The position numbers and the translations under genes were made by a program. 64,000 nt of DNA from Bacilli bacterium (GTDB lineage Bacteria > Bacillota_I > Bacilli_A > RF39 > UBA660): the NCBI GenBank assembly GCA_017511605.1, contig JAFWJL010000001.1, positions 32,095-96,094 of the forward strand, in the 5' to 3' direction. The notes under the pieces are model-generated. The model was given only the letters and a program-made list of their open reading frames with translations, was not told where the DNA came from and made no database searches. Below, piece by piece: positions 24,265 through 32,813 of this stretch (the stretch's first letter is position 1; the number at the start of each line of letters is the position of its first letter).

Positions 24265-25272
24265 ATGTATAGAATAAAAGCAAAAGATTTAGTAAATTCT
24301 GATGAATTTGTAAGAGAACCAGTAGATAAAGAAGTAAATGATATACTTGCATCTAAAGATAAAAGATTTATTATAACTGGTGGTACCGGAATAGGAAAAA
24401 GTACTGTTTTACGAAGCATAGAAAATAGGGGAATTGGTTCTAATAAACTAACAATATATCAATGCCCAGAAGGTATAAGCTATATGGGAATAGAGCCAGG
24501 TGAAAAATATTCAAAAGAATCATTTGATACTTTTTATGAATTATACTTCACAAGAAGAATTCTATGGTATATTGAAAAAAATTATCCTTTAACATTTAAA
24601 AAATATTTTGAGAAAGATAAAGCATTAGTAGAACACCTAACAGACGAAGCTTATGACGCACTTAATGGTGTGGAATATATTATCGCCAATGGATATGTAA
24701 AATTTAAAACTAACGTTTCTGTAGGAGAATTATCAACAAATATAATAAGAAAAATTCGTGATGTATTAGAATTAGAAGAATTAAATATCACAATAGATAG
24801 ATTTGATCAAATGAATAATTGTAGTAAATGTGTACAAGAAATATATACAAATTATTTTGATCTATTTGATAAAACTATAATTGTCTCAGATGATCCAAAT
24901 TTAGATAAAGAAGAATTAACATCTAAAGGATATAATATAAAACAAATATCATATGGAAAAGATAAAGAAGTAGTAAGAGAAATAATCAAACGTAGAATAG
25001 AGCAAGTAAGAAGAGAAAACGTATACAAAGAAGACAAAAATAAACAAAAAGTGCCACAAAAAATATTTATGAGTGATGAATTCTTAGATAAAATAGTAGA
25101 TTTAAATGGTAATATTAATATGATTTTAGACGCAATGTATGATGCTAATAATTCATTAGGTTGGAGTGACAAAACACCATTTGATCAAATATTAATTAAT
25201 ACTAAAAAGAAACTAAATGAACAAGAAAAAAGATACCAAAAAATAAAACAACCAACAATTTTATACTTATAA
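24265..25272 (+). CDS. P-loop (AAA/STAND-like) ATPase of unknown function
   Basis: The 335-aa soluble protein has a clear Walker A, GGTGIGKST, at about 39-47. A Walker B-like strand, LNITIDRFDQ, lies near 172-181 and a sensor-like IIVSDD near 205. The C-terminal third is helical. This is the layout of AAA or STAND NTPases, but no effector domain is attached. SD is AAGGAG. It stands alone between a tRNA unit and a bidirectional terminator. Confidence 0.65.
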   Translation: MYRIKAKDLVNSDEFVREPVDKEVNDILASKDKRFIITGGTGIGKSTVLRSIENRGIGSNKLTIYQCPEGISYMGIEPGEKYSKESFDTFYELYFTRRILWYIEKNYPLTFKKYFEKDKALVEHLTDEAYDALNGVEYIIANGYVKFKTNVSVGELSTNIIRKIRDVLELEELNITIDRFDQMNNCSKCVQEIYTNYFDLFDKTIIVSDDPNLDKEELTSKGYNIKQISYGKDKEVVREIIKRRIEQVRRENVYKEDKNKQKVPQKIFMSDEFLDKIVDLNGNINMILDAMYDANNSLGWSDKTPFDQILINTKKKLNEQEKRYQKIKQPTILYL

Positions 25273-25305
25273 AAAAACTCGGTTAATTCCGAGTTTTATT
25301 TTTTC
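25271..25305. terminator. Bidirectional terminator
   Basis: AAACTCGG (25275-25282) pairs with CCGAGTTT (25289-25296), with A-run before and T-run after, between convergent genes. Confidence 0.8.
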
Positions 25306-26156
25306 TTTTTATTCTTCTTTATTATATTATCAGGAATCTCAAATGGTTTAGCAGCAGGCTCCATTAAGAATTCAGGATTAGCAAATAGATATTCAATTGC
25401 TTTTAATGCCCTACAGAAATAGAAACCATCTTCAATTCTTTCATCAAGAGTAATTCCTAGATTCATCATATATTTACCATTAACTTCAGTAATTTCACCA
25501 AATGTGGCAAGCCCGCTTGAAGTTCCTAAATTAGCTAGGTTATGATAAATTCCAGGAGTTCTAAATGTACCTAAGTTAGATACTATTATTGAACTATAAT
25601 AAATGTTTTCATCTGCAATACTACCAGGCAAACCAAACTTACAATCTACCCATTTTAGTATTCCTACTAAAGAAGATCTTATTGGTCTCCAAATATGTCC
25701 AATCTTATCAACAACATTATTAGCACCATCAGTATTAGCATTAGATTTTTTATCTCGTATTTTATCAACTCTAGCCTTTATATTTTTAGATATGTCAATT
25801 ATAGTATCATCCTTACCAATAGGTAAGCATGTCATAAATTCTTCACTAGTATCGTTAAATTCTGCTTTAGCTACGAAGGCGATTGATACATCATCATGTT
25901 CATATAATGTTCTATTTTGTACAAATCTATTTAATTTAGGATATTTATAAATTATCTTTCCTAATATATGTACAAATCCATGAAAGAATGTTATATCTTC
26001 ATTCTTTTTCTTTAATTCTTTGATATATTTTACAAATTCAGTTACATCAATATCAGCATTCATATATACTTCAGCCTCACATCTATTTGGTTTTAAATCA
26101 AACATAATGTTTTGCATACCAGTAACATCTTTAACTTTATGTCCTTTTCTTGCCAT
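25296..26156 (-). CDS. 2-oxoacid dehydrogenase acyltransferase-like (CAT-fold) protein without catalytic His
   Basis: The 286-aa product matches the catalytic domain of dihydrolipoamide acyltransferases (E2): the SNLGTFRTPGIYHNL and ATFGEITEVNGK strands and a closing LDERIEDGFYFCRALK. Lipoyl and E1/E3-binding domains are absent, as are E1 and E3 genes nearby. The active-site motif normally reads DHRxxDG; here it reads DERIEDG (238-244), so the catalytic His is Glu239. The family includes short proteins annotated as 2-oxo acid dehydrogenase subunit E2. The activity is therefore doubtful and it may bind acyl-CoA only. The last codons are a basic KKNKKKK tail. Confidence 0.75.
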   Translation of the reverse strand: MARKGHKVKDVTGMQNIMFDLKPNRCEAEVYMNADIDVTEFVKYIKELKKKNEDITFFHGFVHILGKIIYKYPKLNRFVQNRTLYEHDDVSIAFVAKAEFNDTSEEFMTCLPIGKDDTIIDISKNIKARVDKIRDKKSNANTDGANNVVDKIGHIWRPIRSSLVGILKWVDCKFGLPGSIADENIYYSSIIVSNLGTFRTPGIYHNLANLGTSSGLATFGEITEVNGKYMMNLGITLDERIEDGFYFCRALKAIEYLFANPEFLMEPAAKPFEIPDNIIKKNKKKK

Positions 26157-26200
26157 TTAAATTACCTCAATTCTTCAATATGTTATAAATCTATTATACA

Positions 26201-26237
26201 TAAAAAAAATAAAACTAGTCAACCTGACTAGTTTTTT
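26201..26237 (-). terminator. Terminator of the coaC-coaB operon
   Basis: On the minus strand AAAACTAGTC pairs with GACTAGTTTT, followed by a T-rich run (26201-26214). It overlaps the last codons of the aldolase-like gene. Confidence 0.75.
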
Positions 26238-27325
26238 ACTTTTTGGAAACCTCTATCAAGAATCTCTTCAACATTCTTTAATTCTTCTGGAAATTGTCTA
26301 GGAATAAATGATGCTGTTTTTAAATTGGCAACAGAATCTGCAAGTAATAAACATCCATGTCCTAAATAATTAATTCTATATGCTGGTAAATTATAATTAC
26401 CATTATATTCTTTTTGAATTACTTCATCAATTTCATCAATCTCATTTAATGAACCACATGGTACAGGCATTTCAGTATATTTTCCATCTTCTACATAGCA
26501 ATGAGAATGAATCATATAATTGATTCTAGGAAACGAAGTATATAGATGCGCCTGAGTAATTGCATCTTTAGATGCTTTATTAATTCCATAGTAACGTAAT
26601 AATCCATTATCTAATCTGCATGCTACAAAATTATCTTTATCAATTTTACTCTTATCTACATCTCTTTTAGAAACATAGATGTAACCATCTCCTCTAAAAG
26701 AAGCATTTCCCATAAATCTTGTGACACCTTCAGAATGATCAATTGTTTTATGAAAAGTCTCAGCTGATTCTTTTACAAATTCAAAGAACTCATGATCATT
26801 AGGAATTTCAATATCTCCTTCAATAGAATAGGTATGTTGTCTTCTGATGGTTTGGAGAAAAACAAGTCTTTTATAAATATGTTCTACTAAATCAGGAATA
26901 CTTGTTCCCTCATACCATTTAACACCTAAAGGATCTGTTAAAAGAGATTTGAATACACCATTATCTTGTTTTGAAAATTCAATTGAAAGATTATGCCTTT
27001 CTTTAATTGCTTTATTTAATACTTCAACAAAAGGATATTTGTTATTATCATTTCTTTTTGCTCCAATAAAGATAGCATATGGATTAATAGCTTTAACATC
27101 TCTTACTTTAGGTAAAGAATTATCTACATGTGCAAACCAACAAACTACGCCATAATTTCTAACAGATTTTAAAACACTTTCTAGATCATTATAATTACCA
27201 CCATTTAAGCATGTAACTTCATCACTATATTTAGAAAATTCTTCATAAAACTTTCTGATAAATCCAGATTCTTTTCCTTTATCTAAATCCCAATTACCAC
27301 CTACAATTAATATTTTTTTATTCAT
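26228..27325 (-). CDS. Class II aldolase/adducin-like protein with N-terminal extra domain, in the coaC-coaB operon
   Basis: The 365-aa protein has two parts. Residues 1-165 form an alpha/beta domain opening with ILIVGGNWDLDKG, not assigned to a family. Residues 175-350 are class II aldolase/adducin-like: GNASFRGDG (206-214), ASKDAITQAHLY, metal-ligand candidates H273 and H275 in IHSHC, and H323 in YLGHGCLLL. The start overlaps coaB by 8 nt, so it is translationally coupled to the CoA genes. Class II aldolases cleave or isomerise phospho-sugars or act as lyases; a role in pantothenate or CoA metabolism is suggested by context only. Confidence 0.75.
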   Translation of the reverse strand: MNKKILIVGGNWDLDKGKESGFIRKFYEEFSKYSDEVTCLNGGNYNDLESVLKSVRNYGVVCWFAHVDNSLPKVRDVKAINPYAIFIGAKRNDNNKYPFVEVLNKAIKERHNLSIEFSKQDNGVFKSLLTDPLGVKWYEGTSIPDLVEHIYKRLVFLQTIRRQHTYSIEGDIEIPNDHEFFEFVKESAETFHKTIDHSEGVTRFMGNASFRGDGYIYVSKRDVDKSKIDKDNFVACRLDNGLLRYYGINKASKDAITQAHLYTSFPRINYMIHSHCYVEDGKYTEMPVPCGSLNEIDEIDEVIQKEYNGNYNLPAYRINYLGHGCLLLADSVANLKTASFIPRQFPEELKNVEEILDRGFQKVKN

Positions 27326-28031
27326 AATTAAACCTCCTTACTAATTTTTTAGCAATATCTTCTTTACCATTTGCTTCCTCTATATTATCTTTTGTATCAA
27401 TAATATAAGCAGTATGATTACCTTCTCTAATAGTAGATAAATCATTGGCTACTACTAAATCACATTTGTTTTTATTTCTTAATTTTTTAGCTACATCAAT
27501 CAATTCTTCTTTAGATACTCCATCTAATAGTTTGAATCCAACTAAGAAAGTTTTAGGACTTAATTTCTTAATCAAAGAAATAATTTTTGGAGTAGGTCTA
27601 AGTACTATAACTAGACTATTCTCACTAGAAGATAGTTTATTACCCTCGATAACTTCAATGTGACGAAATGCTTCATCAACATCATCATTATGTATAATAC
27701 TATATTTAATCTTATCAATTGTAGTAGCATAATCTTTCATATAATCAGATACAGCCATTGAATGGATGAAATAGTCAATTGATTCATTAGTTAAAACATT
27801 TTCAACTTCTCTTTTTAAATCCATAGTTCCTTCAATTTCTATAATTTTAACTCTTTCATCATCAGGTCTAAATGCACCTTTAGTACAGATGTAATAAATA
27901 AATACATCATCTCTTTTCAATAATTCATTAGCTATAGTCATTCCTAACTTTCCACTAGATGAATTAGTAATCTTTCTAACATTATCAATTCTTTCACTGG
28001 TTCCTCCAGCAGTTATAACAATTTTTTTCAT
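27318..28031 (-). CDS. coaB: Phosphopantothenate--cysteine ligase
   Basis: CoaB joins 4'-phosphopantothenate and cysteine in CoA synthesis. The 237-aa protein shows the family's N-terminal ITAGGTSERIDNVRKITNSSSGKLG motif in two halves (TAGGTSERID and the nucleotide-binding loop with SSGKLG), and the late VGFKLLDG and VVANDLS sequences. It is the free-standing form (as in streptococci), not fused to CoaC. The gene lies 1 nt from coaC in the same operon. Confidence 0.93.
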   Translation of the reverse strand: MKKIVITAGGTSERIDNVRKITNSSSGKLGMTIANELLKRDDVFIYYICTKGAFRPDDERVKIIEIEGTMDLKREVENVLTNESIDYFIHSMAVSDYMKDYATTIDKIKYSIIHNDDVDEAFRHIEVIEGNKLSSSENSLVIVLRPTPKIISLIKKLSPKTFLVGFKLLDGVSKEELIDVAKKLRNKNKCDLVVANDLSTIREGNHTAYIIDTKDNIEEANGKEDIAKKLVRRFNYE

Positions 28032-28032
28032 A

Positions 28033-28581
28033 TTATTTTTTCTCCTTTACTAATACTTTTACATAATCAATTATGTCTTCGTTTTTAGCTAATTTACCTT
28101 TACCATCATACCCACAAGCAAGATGCCCAGTAGCTGGTTCAATAAATTTATAACCATAATCTCTTAATTTCTTAATATTATCTTGAACGATAGGGTTACT
28201 ATACATTCCATCATTCATAGCTGGTGCAAATACTACAGGTGCTTTAGTAGCCATAATAGTAGTGGATAACATATCATCAGCAATTCCATTAGCAACTTTA
28301 CCTAATATATTAGCTGTTGCTGGTACTATTAAGAATAAATCTGCTTTTCTAGCTAAACTAATATGTTCAACTTCTCTATGATCAGGTCTTTCAAACATAT
28401 CAGTTATAACTTTATTTCCTGATAAAGTTTCCAGCGTTAATGGAGTAATAAATTCACAAGCATTCTTTGTCATAATTACATCTACATTAGCTCCTTCGCT
28501 TTTTAAATAACTAACTATACCACATGCTTTATAAGCAGCAATTCCTCCAGTTATTCCTATAACAATATTTATATTTTTCAT
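28033..28581 (-). CDS. coaC: Phosphopantothenoylcysteine decarboxylase
   Basis: CoaC is the FMN-dependent enzyme that decarboxylates phosphopantothenoylcysteine to 4'-phosphopantetheine. The 182-aa product has GITGGIAAYKA (8-18), the conserved His in HREVEHISLA, the substrate motif PAMN (FAPAMNDGM), and the catalytic Cys in LACGYDGKGKLA. Split coaC and coaB genes side by side are typical of streptococci and relatives. SD is AGGAGG. Confidence 0.95.
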   Translation of the reverse strand: MKNINIVIGITGGIAAYKACGIVSYLKSEGANVDVIMTKNACEFITPLTLETLSGNKVITDMFERPDHREVEHISLARKADLFLIVPATANILGKVANGIADDMLSTTIMATKAPVVFAPAMNDGMYSNPIVQDNIKKLRDYGYKFIEPATGHLACGYDGKGKLAKNEDIIDYVKVLVKEKK

Positions 28582-28592
28582 ATTAATTCCTC

Positions 28593-29678
28593 CTACATTT
28601 TTGATTTAATTTTTTGAAAAGCCTTTTCTTCAGAAGTGGATTTACATTTTCCTTCATCAGAGAAGTAATACTTTTCATCATGATATGCAAAATCTTCTAT
28701 ATTTTTATTTAAATAAGTTTCTATTTCACTCATACTATGCTTATTAAAATTCTTAATTTTGATTATTTTAGCATTTGGATATTTTTCTTTTAATTTTAAA
28801 TCTACTTCTTTTGCTGTAACTTTATTAGATTTAATCCTATAGGCAAATAATTCTGAAATATCAATTATTAATTTGAAATCTTGTTTATATTCTTTTAATA
28901 TATGATTTAACTCTTTCTTTGAAGAATAAGATTTTATTTCTAAATCACGAATTTCTTTAATTTGTTTTGTGATATCAGGATTATCAATTAATAATACTTT
29001 TGTATCTAATTGACCTGCAAAGAAATCACAAATTGTTTTTGAAATTTCTAATTTGGCTCTAGTAACAAATACGTCATGAGAAAACTTATAGGTATTAGTT
29101 CCACCAATAATCATAATAAATGTCTCAGGATATACTTTTTTATTATTAATTTCACATTGAGAAAGATTAAGTTTACTAAATTCTTCAACTAAATCAATTT
29201 CATCTTCATCATCTTTATCCTTAATAATATCCTTAATAATTTTAAAAGCTTGTTTTAAAGTATAGCCTCCATAAATATCAGCTTCAGATTGATTATGGTC
29301 AACTAGATTAACACAATGAGCATTTCTATATCGAGAAAATCCCCAGCTATAATAGTTTTCTCCATAAATTCTTTCTCCACAGAATACACAATAATGAATA
29401 TCTCCCAAACCATAATCAGTAAGTCTTACATCATGAGTACATTTAATACTTTTTATAAGTTCTTGAGCTTCTTTAGCTTTCTTAGAAGTTCTTATCATTT
29501 CGTCTCTAAGAGTATTTAATTCTTCTTTTAATTCTGGAATATTATCAGGAACAAGTTTGCCGTCTTCCATTAGTAATGCTGCATAACTTGAACTATACAT
29601 TCTATCATTAGATAAAGTATCTTTTTTATCTAAAATAATTTGTGCATCCATAAATGCCATAATTTCTTTCTTTTTCAT
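28593..29678 (-). CDS. Zinc-finger protein with coiled coil, unknown function
   Basis: The 361-aa protein has a coiled coil at about 47-77, then a zinc site C80-x-H82-x14-C97-x2-C100-G. The rest is an alpha/beta region with a strand-turn FIMIIGGTN and, at 230-290, a predicted NTPase-like arrangement without a P-loop. The same coiled-coil plus CxH...CxxCG module is found in the next gene upstream (29681). It is in the CoA operon, 11 nt before coaC. No family recognised. Confidence 0.6.
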   Translation of the reverse strand: MKKKEIMAFMDAQIILDKKDTLSNDRMYSSSYAALLMEDGKLVPDNIPELKEELNTLRDEMIRTSKKAKEAQELIKSIKCTHDVRLTDYGLGDIHYCVFCGERIYGENYYSWGFSRYRNAHCVNLVDHNQSEADIYGGYTLKQAFKIIKDIIKDKDDEDEIDLVEEFSKLNLSQCEINNKKVYPETFIMIIGGTNTYKFSHDVFVTRAKLEISKTICDFFAGQLDTKVLLIDNPDITKQIKEIRDLEIKSYSSKKELNHILKEYKQDFKLIIDISELFAYRIKSNKVTAKEVDLKLKEKYPNAKIIKIKNFNKHSMSEIETYLNKNIEDFAYHDEKYYFSDEGKCKSTSEEKAFQKIKSKM

Positions 29679-29680
29679 AT

Positions 29681-30169
29681 TTACCTCCTACGAATAATTA
29701 CTTTCTTATCGTTGATTTCTCGTACTTTTTCTAAAACACCTTCAGTAACATCTTGATCAGTATCTATAAGTTCATCACAAAGTTTTTTTAATATATCACG
29801 ATATTCATAACTATCTAATTTTTCTATTATTAGTTTTATATTCTTGTTTTTTTCACTATCTGTATTTACATCATTTCCACATACAAGACATTCATTACCA
29901 ATTACATGTTCCCAATAAACTACTACCTCATGATCACAAGTATTTCTAAGATCACGTTTAATTCTTCGTATATCATCATTAGTCTTTCTTACACTTTCCC
30001 ATAATGATTTAATATATTCCTTTATTTTTTTTAAAGCATCAATACTTTTTTCTTCTTCAAAAAAAGTTTCATAATTCTTTATAAAATTACTTAATTTACT
30101 ATGATTAGAATATGCTTCACTATAATATTTTTGTTTTTCTCTTAATTCTTTATATAATTTTTTATCCAT
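29681..30169 (-). CDS. Small coiled-coil zinc-finger protein, first gene of the CoA operon
   Basis: The 162-aa product is helical at 1-75 (coiled coil) and then carries C78-x-H80...C94-x2-C97-G, the same spacing type as its neighbour at 28593. The C-terminal part is an acidic helix. I used the ATG at 30169, because AAAGGAAGAG lies just upstream; an in-frame GTG at 30187 would swallow it. It is divergent from the LysR gene at 30260 and heads a tight five-gene minus-strand operon (gaps 2, 11, 1 and -8 nt). Confidence 0.6.
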   Translation of the reverse strand: MDKKLYKELREKQKYYSEAYSNHSKLSNFIKNYETFFEEEKSIDALKKIKEYIKSLWESVRKTNDDIRRIKRDLRNTCDHEVVVYWEHVIGNECLVCGNDVNTDSEKNKNIKLIIEKLDSYEYRDILKKLCDELIDTDQDVTEGVLEKVREINDKKVIIRRR

Positions 30170-30259
30170 ATTATCTCTTCCTTTCACTTACGATTTTATG
30201 ATGTTTTTGTTGATAAGTAAAATATATATATGTTATAATATCGATAAGGAGGGCTTATA

Positions 30260-31132
30260 ATGAATATAGACTTAGAATTATATAGAATATTTTATGTAGT
30301 AGCTAAAAATAATCATATGACTAGAGCTAGTGAAGAACTACATATATCTCAACCAGCCATATCGCAATCAATAAAAAAACTAGAAGACCAATTAGGAGGA
30401 GCTTTATTTCTAAGAAGTAATAAAGGTATGGAATTAACTGAAGAGGGTAAGATGTTTTATGAATATGTAAAAGGAGCTCTTGAATTAATCAATAATGCAG
30501 AAAACGAATTTACTTCATTCAAAGATTTATCTAAAGGAGAAATAAAAATAGGATGTTCTGCTACTTTAACTAAATTAATAATAATGGATGTATTAAAAGA
30601 CTTTCATAAAGATTATCCTAATATTAATATAAATATTACAAACGATTTAACTAGTAATCTAATAAATGATTTAAAACTAGGTAAATTAGACTTAGTTATA
30701 TATAATGAAAGCAATATTAAAGAAACAAATTTAAGTTTAGAAAAAATAAAAGAATTAAAGCAAGGATTTATATATAATGATGAATTTTATAAAGATAATA
30801 TTAATAGTTTTGAAGATTTAAATAATTATCCATTAATTCTTCAAAAATCTGAATCAAATAGTAGAAAATTATTAGATCATATTGCATTAGAAAACAATGT
30901 TAAATTAATTCCTAGTATGGAAGTAGTAAGTCAAGACTTAATAACTGAATTTACTAATATAGGTTTAGGTATAGGATTCTCAATCATTGATTTAGCTAAA
31001 AGAAACTTTAGTAATTTAAAAGAACTAAATATAAATAAAAAAATACCAAATATAAATATATATTTGGCTACTAATAAATCAGTATCATTAACATTCGCTA
31101 GTAAAATGTTTATAAAATATTTAAAAAAATAA
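30260..31132 (+). CDS. LysR-family transcriptional regulator
   Basis: The 290-aa product has the N-terminal HTH (NHMTRASEELHISQPAI) and linker helix (QSIKKLEDQLGGALF), then a substrate-binding-like effector domain. It resembles the LysR protein at 8189 throughout and is likely its paralogue. Divergent transcription from the CoA-type operon (91 nt between starts) makes that operon its probable target. The ligand is unknown. Confidence 0.93.
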   Translation: MNIDLELYRIFYVVAKNNHMTRASEELHISQPAISQSIKKLEDQLGGALFLRSNKGMELTEEGKMFYEYVKGALELINNAENEFTSFKDLSKGEIKIGCSATLTKLIIMDVLKDFHKDYPNININITNDLTSNLINDLKLGKLDLVIYNESNIKETNLSLEKIKELKQGFIYNDEFYKDNINSFEDLNNYPLILQKSESNSRKLLDHIALENNVKLIPSMEVVSQDLITEFTNIGLGIGFSIIDLAKRNFSNLKELNINKKIPNINIYLATNKSVSLTFASKMFIKYLKK

Positions 31133-31158
31133 AAAAGAGATGATTATCTCTTTTTTAT
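31125..31158. terminator. Bidirectional terminator
   Basis: AAAAAAGAGAT (31131-31141) pairs with ATCTCTTTTTT (31146-31156), between convergent genes. Confidence 0.75.
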
Positions 31159-31826
31159 TTATTATTTCGACTCTCTAAAAAATCTTTTAATTTAACTTTC
31201 TCATCACATTTCTTTTCCGTTATTATTTCTTCTTCAAGATGTAATTCAATGATTGAACAAGCCTTTTCGTAATATAACCTTAATAAGTCTGCATTGATGA
31301 ATTGATTTTTTCCATTTTTTTCGCATAATGTTTTCATTGTTTCTAGTAACTGAATTTTTTTATCATAGTTCATATTACTACATTCGTCTATCTCATCACT
31401 AAGCACAGATATTTTTTCATCAATTGAGATTAAATCAGTACTTTTTTCATAATTTAAGAATGCTTGCAAATCTGCGTTTTCATTAGTAAGAATATCAGCT
31501 AGAATGTATGCTAATCCAGGCACAATTACTTTTACTCCATCTATTCCTACAGAATCGTCATGATAACTTTGAGGACCACCTGATGTATATGTATATATCT
31601 TGTTAATATTTATAAACATTGGATCACCATTTGGTAATTCTGCTCCAGATATAATCTCATTTCCTTCATATTTTGCACCGCTTGGCATACCATGTCTATC
31701 GTCTTTGACTTTATAGCAAGCTTCTCTACATACCTGATTTAATACATCAGTTAATTCTTTTTTATCAAAATGAATAGAATAAATCTTCTTTACATTTCCT
31801 TCTGTTACTTCATATTTCATACTCAT
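31155..31826 (-). CDS. Hypothetical soluble protein
   Basis: This 223-aa protein is not recognised. It has a mixed alpha/beta N-terminal 115 residues containing MPSGAKYEGNEIISGAE and a Gly/Pro-Ser-Tyr-His-Asp segment, followed by a helical C-terminal half. There is no signal peptide. SD GGAGAAT precedes the first Met. A single-gene unit. Confidence 0.55.
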   Translation of the reverse strand: MSMKYEVTEGNVKKIYSIHFDKKELTDVLNQVCREACYKVKDDRHGMPSGAKYEGNEIISGAELPNGDPMFININKIYTYTSGGPQSYHDDSVGIDGVKVIVPGLAYILADILTNENADLQAFLNYEKSTDLISIDEKISVLSDEIDECSNMNYDKKIQLLETMKTLCEKNGKNQFINADLLRLYYEKACSIIELHLEEEIITEKKCDEKVKLKDFLESRNNK

Positions 31827-31943
31827 ATAATATTCTCCTTTGTTTGGTTTAATATTATAATGATGTATATATAAAAATGCAATTGTTTTTATTGTATTAA
31901 TTTAAAAAAAATAATATAATTAAGAAGAATAGGAGAGACTTTT

Positions 31944-32723
31944 ATGGAGAATAAAAAGGGATTCATAATAACTATAGTTATATTATCACTTATATCATTG
32001 GCTACAGTAGGATATATTGTTTATGATAAATTCTTTGCTAAAGATGACTCAGAACAAGAATATATTACAGTAATAAATGATGTAAGTATAGATGTTAATA
32101 AAATGTATGGAGTAGGAGATATACTAAGTAAATTTGATAAAGCATTCTCTACTAATGATTCTAAATATTTAGGTTATATTTATAGTACTAAAATAATAGA
32201 AGCTAGAGACTTTGATAAAGAAGCAGCTATATATGTTTCAATGTATTCAGATTTAGTAAGATCTAATACTGAACAAACAATATCTAATGAAATAGTAAAA
32301 AATAGATATGAAAAAATATTTGGTAAAGCAATAAAATATAAACCTAATAATAAATTAAATTTTGGAGAAAATATAAATATAACTTATGATGAAACAAACA
32401 AAGTATATAAATATATAGCTTCAGTTACTAATAATGATCATAAGAGTGAATATTTAGCTAGAAACATAAAAACTAAATTACAAGATGATTTAGTAGTTGT
32501 AACTAGAAAAGTATTTTATGTAGAATATTCTGGTATAAGCGCTATTATTTATACTAATCAAGATAAAACTACTAGAGTGGGTACAGTTAAACTAAAAGAT
32601 GGTGAAGTATCATTAGAAGAAGTAACTGGTAAGTATGGTTCTAAGTTGAATACATATGAATTCACTTTTAAACTTGGTAGCAATGACGAATATAATTTTT
32701 ATAAAATAGAAAGGACTAAATAA
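31944..32723 (+). CDS. Membrane-anchored extracytoplasmic protein, unknown function
   Basis: The 259-aa protein has one N-terminal transmembrane helix at about 7-26, then a soluble domain that alternates helices (residues 55-110) and strands (140-255), ending FTFKLGSNDEYNFYKIERTK. No lipobox. It may be a substrate-binding or NTF2-like surface protein, but no family is recognised. SD is AGGAGAG. Confidence 0.55.
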   Translation: MENKKGFIITIVILSLISLATVGYIVYDKFFAKDDSEQEYITVINDVSIDVNKMYGVGDILSKFDKAFSTNDSKYLGYIYSTKIIEARDFDKEAAIYVSMYSDLVRSNTEQTISNEIVKNRYEKIFGKAIKYKPNNKLNFGENINITYDETNKVYKYIASVTNNDHKSEYLARNIKTKLQDDLVVVTRKVFYVEYSGISAIIYTNQDKTTRVGTVKLKDGEVSLEEVTGKYGSKLNTYEFTFKLGSNDEYNFYKIERTK

Positions 32724-32737
32724 TAGTTCTTTTTTAT
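32710..32737 (+). terminator. Terminator overlapping the stop codon
   Basis: AAGGACTA (32711-32718) pairs with TAGTTCTT (32724-32731, one G-T), then T-run. Confidence 0.6.
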
Positions 32738-32813
32738 TGTAAAATATGTAAAGTAATACTATTTATTATAATCATTTAAAAATATTATGATATAATAAAA
32801 TCGGAGTGATTTT

